From positions 1 to 6,415 of the forward strand of contig CAYXAK010000094.1 in NCBI GenBank assembly GCA_964462585.1: a DNA stretch of 6,415 nucleotides, read 5' to 3'. This document shows, piece by piece, positions 1 to 4,985 of the stretch. Position numbers and translations under genes: made by a program. This stretch comes from Halarsenatibacter sp964462585. GTDB lineage: Bacteria > Bacillota > Halanaerobiia > Halanaerobiales > Halarsenatibacteraceae. Numbering within the stretch: the stretch's first letter is position 1; the number at the start of each line of letters is the position of its first letter. Under the pieces are notes generated by a model. That model searched no databases, had not been told where the DNA came from, and saw only the letters and a program-made list of their open reading frames with translations.

Positions 1-917
1 GCTTCCATTCCTTCAAACCAGTCTGTCACTATATCTAGATTTTCGCCTATCCATTCAGCCGCTATATTCTCCATCTCTCTGCCTTCCCGATCATATTCGA
101 AGATCCATTCACTCTGATCTGCAGAAGTTATTTCGAAGTTTTCGGCAAATCTATAGAGATTGGGAGCTTCTTCGGAGAGATCCACGCCGGTCAGTGTCTG
201 AATATCCGATTCGGCTTCACCCCAGATACCTTCCGGGTCCTCAAGATATTTAAGATCAAGAATAACATTCATCCAGTGAGGCTGCCAGCCGGGAAATACT
301 ATCCATTCTTCATCTTCCATGGCCGATTCGGCTTCGGCCACCGTAGCGGGCCATTCGGCATTAATTATCTCCCAGTCTCCCAGACCATAAATATCTTCTT
401 CTACAGCATGACTTATGGCTTCATCGGCACCTTCTCCGGGAGGGCCGGCATGGATGGTATGATCAAATCTGTCCGCATATTCCTCCAGATCCTCGTGGCT
501 TGTGACACCTGCTTCATATACATATTCCGGCACAGCCGAGATATAGAGGGCATCATCGATATGGGTCCTGACGACTTCAAAGCTGCCTTCATGCCCCTCC
601 CTCATGGCGGCCTCACCCGGCATCCAGGAACCGAACCAGAGGTCTATATCTCCATCGGAAAAACCGTGGAAGATCATGGGAACCCCCAGAAATTCAGTTT
701 CCAGATCATAACCTATCTCCTCCAGCACCTGTCTTATGACCTCATTTTTGGCCTCAATTCCCGGCCAGGAAGCTTCAGCCAGTGTATATGTGTTCTCAAA
801 CTCAGGAAGAGCTTCCTGCTCCTCTGCCTGCAAAGCTGTCGGAGATACTGTCAGTGCTGTGATGGTGATGAGCACCAGAATCATAAGCAAAAGTTTTTTC
901 AGATTCATCATATTCAT
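1..917 (-). CDS. Glycine betaine/choline-type ABC transporter substrate-binding protein (OpuAC family), C-terminus cut by the window edge
   Basis: This is a secreted binding protein that should capture a quaternary-ammonium osmolyte such as glycine betaine outside the inner membrane and deliver it to an ABC importer. About 305 codons are visible with no stop. Residues 1-31 form a signal peptide: two lysines at 7-8, a hydrophobic core, then A-L-Q-A before an acidic mature N-terminus. There is no lipobox cysteine, so it is probably a free periplasmic protein. OpuAC-type signatures follow: ASWPG near 49-53, WFGSWMPG at 94-101 and GWQPHWMN at 210-217. Trp51, Trp98, Trp211 and Trp215 are candidates for the aromatic cage that holds the trimethylammonium group. 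The mature part is very acidic, as in halophiles. OpuAC-only proteins are usually about 290-320 residues, so little is missing. The start ATG is preceded by a G-rich ribosome site. The permease and ATPase genes are not in view. Betaine versus choline, carnitine or proline betaine is undecided. Confidence 0.9.
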   Translation of the reverse strand, partial: MNMMNLKKLLLMILVLITITALTVSPTALQAEEQEALPEFENTYTLAEASWPGIEAKNEVIRQVLEEIGYDLETEFLGVPMIFHGFSDGDIDLWFGSWMPGEAAMREGHEGSFEVVRTHIDDALYISAVPEYVYEAGVTSHEDLEEYADRFDHTIHAGPPGEGADEAISHAVEEDIYGLGDWEIINAEWPATVAEAESAMEDEEWIVFPGWQPHWMNVILDLKYLEDPEGIWGEAESDIQTLTGVDLSEEAPNLYRFAENFEITSADQSEWIFEYDREGREMENIAAEWIGENLDIVTDWFEGME

Positions 918-926
918 TGTGAGTTA

Positions 927-935
927 CCCCCTTTT
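927..935 (-). promoter_or_regulatory. Ribosome binding site of the betaine-binding protein gene
   Basis: On the minus strand this reads AAAAGGGGG, nine bases before the ATG at 917. It supports that ATG over the two further ATG codons at codons 3 and 4. Confidence 0.6.
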
Positions 936-942
936 AGAAAAG

Positions 943-1018
943 TAGATGAGCAAATTCAAGCTGAAATCAGTATTAACCTGGCTGTGTGAGCTAATTAAAC
1001 CAGAGAAAATCTCATCTA
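943..1018 (-). repeat. Long-range inverted repeat in the leader of the betaine-binding protein mRNA
   Basis: TAGATGAG at 943-950 and CTCATCTA at 1011-1018 are perfect 8-base reverse complements, 60 bases apart. In the mRNA, one arm lies close to the predicted 5' end and the other about seven bases upstream of the ribosome site, so pairing would close almost the whole leader into one loop. Internal pairing is weak (a CTGG/CCAG 4-mer only), and I recognise no known riboswitch. It could be chance. Confidence 0.35.
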
Positions 1019-1036
1019 TCTTCAACTTCCCTTATA

Positions 1037-1067
1037 ATTATAGAACAAAATTAAGAACAGAAGTCAA
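1037..1067 (-). promoter_or_regulatory. Sigma70-like promoter for the betaine-binding protein gene
   Basis: On the minus strand, TTGACT (1067-1062, five of six consensus bases) is followed after 19 bases by TATAAT (1042-1037, perfect). The 19-base spacer is longer than the ideal 17, so the promoter may be weak without an activator. Transcription should begin near 1030, giving a leader of about 110 bases. The -10 lies inside the palindrome TATAATTATA at 1033-1042. Confidence 0.6.
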
Positions 1068-1087
1068 GGTAATTTCTATAAAGTAAA

Positions 1088-1115
1088 CATGATTGACCCC
1101 AACGTTATCATGATT
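1088..1115. repeat. CATGATT direct repeat, 21-bp period, between divergent promoters
   Basis: CATGATT occurs at 1088-1094 and again at 1109-1115, exactly 21 bp apart (about two helical turns). The second copy is part of the palindrome ATCATGAT (1107-1114), so CATGAT (1088-1093) and ATCATG (1107-1112) also form an inverted repeat. The site lies about 20 bp upstream of the minus-strand -35 and 33 bp upstream of the plus-strand -35, where a regulator could act on both. The function is inferred only. Confidence 0.35.
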
Positions 1116-1148
1116 ATTTAAACCTTCCAAAAAGGCTGTGAAATTTAT

Positions 1149-1177
1149 TTGAACAGGCAGGGAAAAACAGAGATAAT
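1149..1177 (+). promoter_or_regulatory. Sigma70-like promoter for the RCK-ClC operon
   Basis: TTGAAC (1149-1154) and GATAAT (1172-1177, five of six consensus bases) are separated by exactly 17 bases. Transcription should start near 1184, leaving a very short leader before the ribosome site at 1192. A TTGACC at 1093 further upstream has no convincing -10 partner. Confidence 0.6.
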
Positions 1178-1191
1178 TAGAATTAAGTAGT

Positions 1192-1199
1192 GGAGGTGA
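1192..1199 (+). promoter_or_regulatory. Ribosome binding site fixing the start of the RCK gene
   Basis: GGAGGTGA lies five bases before the ATG at 1205. An in-frame GTG at 1190 overlaps this site and so is unlikely to be the start. Confidence 0.85.
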
Positions 1200-1204
1200 A
1201 AAAC

Positions 1205-1882
1205 ATGAAAATCGTCATCGCCGGAGGAGATAGAAGCGGTCAAAATCTGATGGATTTTTTCCAGCAGCACAAGAGGTTCGATATCACTCTTATCGAGTCC
1301 GATTCGGAGACCTGTGAATGGATCTCCGAACGATATTCTGATATTAACATTATCTGGGGTGATGCCACCTTCCCCAATACTCTGCAGGAAGCAAATGTTA
1401 AAAAGGCCGATGTATTTATCGCTGTAACCAGCAGCGATCAGTCCAACATTCTGGCGGCAAATGCTGCCAAAAAGATGGGGCTTGATAAGGTCATAGCCAA
1501 GGTTACCAATCCTGAATACTACGAGCTGGCAGAGCTTATGGACTTTGATTATATACTGGAGCCCGCTGAAGCACTTTCGGCTGAAATCATCACCAGGCTG
1601 CAGGGTGTCGATTTTGTCAAATTGGTGGAAAATCTTCATCTGGATATAGAGTTCAATGTGATCGAAGTTGAGGAAAAACCAGTTCTTAACGGAATAGATA
1701 TCGCCGAATTTGATGAGCATTTTGAAAATCTTGTCTATCCTATTTTTGTCATCAGGGGAGGAGAATATCTGATGGCTGTGGAAGTTGAAAAGATAGAAGA
1801 GGATGATGAGATCATCTATCTCAATAAAACCGAAGCACCGCACAGAAAAACAAGAAAACTCATTAAATTTTTGGGTGAATGA
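1205..1882 (+). CDS. TrkA/KtrA-type RCK (KTN) regulatory protein
   Basis: This is a cytoplasmic nucleotide-sensing gating subunit, 225 residues long, the usual size of a single-RCK protein (KtrA-like) and half that of a tandem TrkA. Residues 1-120 are a Rossmann RCK_N domain: the strand and turn IVIAGGDRSG (3-12), an acidic residue at the end of strand 2 (Glu31, typical for the adenosine ribose of NAD), GDAT at 52-55, ADVFIAVTSSD at 68-78 and an N-x-x-A-A helix at 81-85. Residues from about 135 to 215 fit an RCK_C (TrkA_C) domain. The middle glycine of the usual GxGxxG is Asp9, an oddity. RCK proteins usually control K+ uptake or efflux, but no K+ pore follows. Instead the stop codon overlaps the start of a ClC gene, so the likely partner is the chloride protein (inference). 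A K+ transporter elsewhere in the genome remains possible. Confidence 0.88.
   Translation: MKIVIAGGDRSGQNLMDFFQQHKRFDITLIESDSETCEWISERYSDINIIWGDATFPNTLQEANVKKADVFIAVTSSDQSNILAANAAKKMGLDKVIAKVTNPEYYELAELMDFDYILEPAEALSAEIITRLQGVDFVKLVENLHLDIEFNVIEVEEKPVLNGIDIAEFDEHFENLVYPIFVIRGGEYLMAVEVEKIEEDDEIIYLNKTEAPHRKTRKLIKFLGE
1873..1878 (+). promoter_or_regulatory. Ribosome site inside the end of the RCK gene, bearing on the ClC start
   Basis: GGGTGA directly abuts the ATG at 1879 but is six bases from an in-frame GTG at 1885. The overlap ATGA (1879-1882) suits translational coupling from the ATG; the spacing favours the GTG. The two choices differ by two residues. Confidence 0.4.
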
Positions 1883-3180
1883 CAGTGAAAAAATCAGATG
1901 CCAGACAGACACTGAGTTCGATGAAATATGTCGGCAGATGGACAATTTTAGCTGTACTTGTAGGTCTGGCCGTGGGAGCGGCTGCTGTCGTATTCACCGG
2001 TATTCTCAACTGGAGCATAGAGCTGCTGGATGATATGACAGATTCAGCTCTGATCTTTTTACTGCCGGTGCTGGGTCTATTTATGAGTGGCTGGCTGACC
2101 TCTACTTTTGCTCCCGAGGCGGCAGGCCACGGCACCGATGCTATCATAAAGTCATATAATGATAACTGGGGAAGAGTCAATGTAATAGTGGTACCCATAA
2201 AACTTCTGGCCAGTGTCTTCACAATTGCCTTCGGAGGATCGGCCGGAAGAGAAGGGCCCACAGTCCAGATGGGAGGTGGTCTGGGTTATTATATAGGCAG
2301 CAAACTGGATGTCAGCTTAAAGGATATGCGCAAAATTGTGGTCTGCGGTATGGGGGCTTCTTTTGGAGCTATCTTCACCGCCCCTCTGGCCGGGGGTGTA
2401 TTTGGGGCGGAGGTTCTCTACCGCGATGACGTGGAATATAATTCCCTTTTCATAAGTTTTATATCGAGTATAACTGCCTATTATGTCTATGCCATAGTAC
2501 TGGGGCAGGAGAGCCTTTTTACTTTTCCCATTCCTCAGGGCTATATCTTCGAACCGGAGAGAGATATTGTGCTTTTTGTTTTCGTAGGGATTCTGGTCGG
2601 ACTTTTGAGCCTCATATATATTAAAGCACTCTACGGGTATGAGGAGCTCAATGAGGAATACGATGTACCGGATTATGTTAAAACTGCTGTGGGGGGAGCT
2701 CTCACCGGGTTTACGGCCTATCTGATCAGTCCATTAATTCTGGGTACAGGCATCTCACTGGTGGAAAGGATATCCGTGGCCGAGAGCCTGCCCATAACAC
2801 TGCTTATAGCCCTTCTGGTGGGTAAGATTGTGGCCACTTCCTTTACAATCGGCAGCGGCGGCAGTGGGGGAGTTGTGGCTCCCAGCCTCACAATCGGTGC
2901 TATATTTGGCGGGATAGTCACAGATGCAGTCAACTATCCTTTTCCCCTGGCCGTCATAACGGCCTGTGCTGTTGGTGTTTTAGGGAGTGCAGCCCATATT
3001 CCCCTGACAACCACCGTGCTGGCAGCTGAGCTTTTCGGTCTGGAGCTTATCAAGCCGGCCTCTATAGTCTCGCTGACCGGGGCCTGGGTCGCACGCAGTG
3101 ACACTCTATACCGTCAATCACTTGTAAGCAGGACACGTCTGGGCAAGGCGGCCTATCAGATCGGCAGTGATGATGATTGA
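1879..3180 (+). CDS. ClC-family chloride channel/transporter without CBS domains
   Basis: This is an integral membrane anion channel or Cl-/H+ antiporter. It has 433 residues, a bare ClC membrane core with no C-terminal CBS or TrkA_C domain. Signatures in order: GHGTD at 83-87 in place of the usual GSGIP selectivity loop, GREGPTVQMG at 123-132 with the gating glutamate Glu125 (E148 in E. coli ClC), FTAPLAGGVFGAEV at 166-179, and GSGGSGGVVAPSL at 325-337. Aligned on APLAG, Glu178 matches E. coli E202, and Val179 matches E203, the internal proton glutamate. Valine there is typical of channel-type ClCs, so passive Cl- conduction is likelier than H+-coupled exchange, though some exchangers also lack this glutamate. 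The gene overlaps the preceding RCK gene by four bases, suggesting coupled synthesis and a separate regulatory subunit. In a salt-adapted cell it would adjust Cl- during osmotic change. The start is either ATG 1879 or GTG 1885. Confidence 0.92.
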   Translation: MTVKKSDARQTLSSMKYVGRWTILAVLVGLAVGAAAVVFTGILNWSIELLDDMTDSALIFLLPVLGLFMSGWLTSTFAPEAAGHGTDAIIKSYNDNWGRVNVIVVPIKLLASVFTIAFGGSAGREGPTVQMGGGLGYYIGSKLDVSLKDMRKIVVCGMGASFGAIFTAPLAGGVFGAEVLYRDDVEYNSLFISFISSITAYYVYAIVLGQESLFTFPIPQGYIFEPERDIVLFVFVGILVGLLSLIYIKALYGYEELNEEYDVPDYVKTAVGGALTGFTAYLISPLILGTGISLVERISVAESLPITLLIALLVGKIVATSFTIGSGGSGGVVAPSLTIGAIFGGIVTDAVNYPFPLAVITACAVGVLGSAAHIPLTTTVLAAELFGLELIKPASIVSLTGAWVARSDTLYRQSLVSRTRLGKAAYQIGSDDD

Positions 3181-3193
3181 TGCAATAACAAGC

Positions 3194-3199
3194 GGGGGG
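3194..3199 (+). promoter_or_regulatory. Ribosome binding site of the PLP enzyme gene
   Basis: A run of six G residues sits eight bases before the ATG at 3208, with an A/T-rich spacer. The 27-bp gap after the ClC stop has no room for a separate terminator. Confidence 0.5.
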
Positions 3200-3207
3200 T
3201 TTAAAAA

Positions 3208-4206
3208 ATGTATAATAGAATTCCACTTCTGGATGGTCCCACACCTCTGGAGTCTCTCCCCCGGATTTCCCGGGAGAGAAGCAATAATTTTTATATCAAG
3301 AGAGATGATAAAGCCGGCCCTGAACCGGGCGGAAACAAGGCCCGCAAGCTGGAATTTATACTGGGCGAGATAAAAAAACAGGGCTATAATCATGTGGTCA
3401 CCTGTGGCAGTGTATTTTCCAATCACTGCCGGCTGACGGCCATGGCCGCAAATCTCCATGATCTGGGCTGCACACTGGTGCTGAACAGAGCGGGTGATGA
3501 TAGCTCTTCTGAAGTTGAGAGCCGGGGCAATTTCTTTCTCTATCAGCTGCAGGATGTGGACATTAAGCTGATTGATCGTCCGGAGAGAGAAAAGGAGATG
3601 CAGAGCCAGCTGGAAAAATTAAGATCAGAGGGTAAAAAACCTTATTTGATTGAAGCGGGCGGGAACGAACCTGCCGGTGTGCACGGTTATGTGGAGGCTG
3701 CCGCGGAGATAAAAAAGCAGTGTCAGCTGTCCAAAAGTGTATTTGACTTTATCTTTCTGGCCACGGGAACGGGTACCACCCAGGCCGGCCTTATCATCGG
3801 CAATCATATCTCCCGCTGTGCCGAATCGGTGATAGGTATAAGTGTGGAAGCTGATAAAGGAGAAGGCAGAAAGACCATAGCTGAAGCTGTTGATGAATAC
3901 TGTGGCCTTCATGACCTGCCCTCTCAGCGGATAAAAGATGATATTTATTTTGTCGATGATTATGTGGGGGAAGGCTATGGGCTGATAGAAAAACCGGTGG
4001 TTTCCACGCTGGAATATGCTGCCCGAAAAGAGTCGCTGCTGCTGGATCCTGTCTATACAGCAAAAGCCTTTAGAGGTATGCTGGAGTTTCTGGAGGAAAA
4101 AGCCATCAAAAACAGGAATGTGTTATTTTTGCACAGCGGCGGGCTGCCCATACTTTTCAGCCGGAGCGATCTTATAGAGAAATATATGACGGGTGAAACC
4201 AGGTGA
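3208..4206 (+). CDS. PLP-dependent enzyme of the D-cysteine desulfhydrase / ACC deaminase family
   Basis: This is a cytoplasmic fold-type II PLP enzyme of 332 residues, normal for the family, probably acting on a small D- or S-containing amino acid to give ammonia and a keto acid. Visible motifs: GPTPLESLPR at 10-19, YIKRDD at 29-34, GGNKARKLE at 41-49 with Lys44 as the predicted Schiff-base lysine, SNH at 71-73 (stacking on the cofactor), the phosphate-binding loop ATGTGTTQAG at 185-194, DYVGEGYG at 251-258 and DPVYTAKA at 280-287. ACC deaminases have Glu after the Tyr of the last motif; here it is Thr284, as in D-cysteine desulfhydrases, which argues against ACC deaminase. Oddities: SVF at 68-70 where relatives have GIQ before SNH, and AGGNEPAG at 150-157 where GGSNPxG is common. 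The substrate may therefore differ. The stop overlaps the next start codon, and it shares the operon with the ClC gene. Confidence 0.85.
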   Translation: MYNRIPLLDGPTPLESLPRISRERSNNFYIKRDDKAGPEPGGNKARKLEFILGEIKKQGYNHVVTCGSVFSNHCRLTAMAANLHDLGCTLVLNRAGDDSSSEVESRGNFFLYQLQDVDIKLIDRPEREKEMQSQLEKLRSEGKKPYLIEAGGNEPAGVHGYVEAAAEIKKQCQLSKSVFDFIFLATGTGTTQAGLIIGNHISRCAESVIGISVEADKGEGRKTIAEAVDEYCGLHDLPSQRIKDDIYFVDDYVGEGYGLIEKPVVSTLEYAARKESLLLDPVYTAKAFRGMLEFLEEKAIKNRNVLFLHSGGLPILFSRSDLIEKYMTGETR

Positions 4207-4643
4207 AAGATAAGGCTTCTGTACAGCTGGAAGTTATAAATAATCAGCATCTGCAGCGGGGAGAGGATGACAGACTGGAATACAGAGGTGAAGGAAAGCT
4301 TTTTAGAAAAAATGGCAAGAGCTATCTGATATATGAGGAGACCGGGGAGGGGATTGCCGGCGCCAGAACCACCGTCAAGATAGCACCCTGCAATGAGAGG
4401 GTTTTGATTTCCCGTCAAGGTTCAGGAGGGCTCAGACAGGAGTTCAAAGCCGGCAAAACACATTATGATAGCTACCATACACCGGGAGGCAGAATACAGC
4501 TTAAAACGGTAACTGAGGCCTTAAATATATCACTCCAGGAAACTGCTGGCAGTGTGGAGATCGAATACAGGTTATATATAGCCGGAGAGTATTTTTCCCG
4601 TAACAGCCTCAGCATCAAATTTCAGATAGAGCAGGAGGAGTGA
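4203..4643 (+). CDS. DUF1934 (YwiB-like) beta-barrel protein
   Basis: This is a predicted cytoplasmic protein of 146 residues and unknown biochemical role, rich in beta strands, of the DUF1934 calycin-like family. The match rests on recognised patterns: SYLIYEE at 40-46, the TTVKI strand at 56-60, a VLISRQG strand, the YHTPGGRIQLKT segment in the middle, and a C-terminal EIEYRLYIAGEYFSRNSL stretch like the family's Y-x-L...N-x-L ending. The start is GTG 4203, overlapping the previous stop by four bases, with GGGTGA six bases upstream. In Bacillus the family member ywiB lies beside argS (recalled, not checked); here an arginine-type guanidino enzyme follows two genes later, a loose echo of that association. 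No catalytic residue can be named. Confidence 0.75.
   Translation: MKDKASVQLEVINNQHLQRGEDDRLEYRGEGKLFRKNGKSYLIYEETGEGIAGARTTVKIAPCNERVLISRQGSGGLRQEFKAGKTHYDSYHTPGGRIQLKTVTEALNISLQETAGSVEIEYRLYIAGEYFSRNSLSIKFQIEQEE
4634..4640 (+). promoter_or_regulatory. Ribosome binding site fixing the DUF5665 start
   Basis: GGAGGAG ends eight bases before the ATG at 4649. An in-frame GTG at 4640 overlaps this site, so the longer 106-residue reading is unlikely. Confidence 0.7.
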
Positions 4644-4648
4644 TCATC

Positions 4649-4960
4649 ATGAGTGGCGAGGAGGAGTGGAGCGGGGGGGAGATAAAAGATAGCCCCTGGC
4701 TGTCACGTCTTAAAGTTTTATCGGAGAAGGTCAACAGATATGCGGTGGCAGAGATGCTCGCCTTCAAAAAATCTCCAGTGCGAACACTCGTGGTTGTCTT
4801 TCTCGGCGGTCTGGCCATGGGAGCAGGTATGGCCCTGGGTCTTACCGTATTTAGCGGCCTCTCGATTATTTTTGTGCAGGAGATAATTGAGCTCGAACTG
4901 CCCCTGATAGGTGAAGTTCTGGCCGAGGTAGTGGAAGTGACCGAAGAACATCTGCAGTGA
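4649..4960 (+). CDS. Small DUF5665-type membrane protein
   Basis: This is a predicted inner-membrane protein of 103 residues with no assigned function. Residues 1-45 are a charged cytoplasmic N-terminus (WLSRLKVLSEKVNRY, likely helical). Residues 47-76 are one long glycine-rich hydrophobic segment (LGGLAMGAGMALGLTVFSG in its core), enough for one long helix or a tight hairpin. The tail contains ELPLIGEVLAEVVE (83-96), the LPLIG-type ending I associate with DUF5665 proteins of Clostridia and Halanaerobiales. It begins five bases after the DUF1934 stop, so the two are probably cotranslated. The family call is from pattern memory; what is firm is a short membrane protein in the operon. Confidence 0.7.
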   Translation: MSGEEEWSGGEIKDSPWLSRLKVLSEKVNRYAVAEMLAFKKSPVRTLVVVFLGGLAMGAGMALGLTVFSGLSIIFVQEIIELELPLIGEVLAEVVEVTEEHLQ

Positions 4961-4972
4961 AGGGATAGTTAT

Positions 4973-4979
4973 GGAGGGG
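4973..4979 (+). promoter_or_regulatory. Ribosome binding site deciding the amidinohydrolase start
   Basis: GGAGGGG lies six bases before ATG 4986. An upstream in-frame ATG at 4971 has only AAGGGA as a ribosome site. The stronger site favours 4986, which shortens the protein by five residues. Confidence 0.55.
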
Positions 4980-4985
4980 ATTATT

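Noticed and set aside
276..989. Long plus-strand open frame of 237 codons
   Set aside because: It lies opposite the betaine-binding protein gene, has a low-complexity Cys/Phe/Ile-rich composition and no ribosome site. The minus strand gives a clear OpuAC family protein.
1093..1120. TTGACC at 1093 as the -35 of a second plus-strand promoter
   Set aside because: At 16-18 bases downstream only TATTTA, ATTTAA or TTTAAA is found, a poor -10; the TTGAAC-17-GATAAT pair is much better.
1190..1204. GTG at 1190 as the start of the RCK gene
   Set aside because: It overlaps the GGAGGTGA ribosome site that serves ATG 1205, and the RCK fold begins right at that ATG.
1205..1882. Reading the RCK gene as part of a K+ uptake system
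   Set aside because: No TrkH/KtrB-like pore is in the window and the coupled gene is a ClC; a distant K+ partner cannot be excluded but is not supported here.
1145..1945. Minus-strand open frame of 266 codons opposite the RCK gene
   Set aside because: The translation is Phe/Ile/His-rich with no recognisable motif, while the plus strand gives a textbook RCK protein with a strong ribosome site.
3208..4206. ACC deaminase identity for the PLP enzyme
   Set aside because: The Glu after Tyr in the DPVY motif that marks ACC deaminase is Thr284 here.
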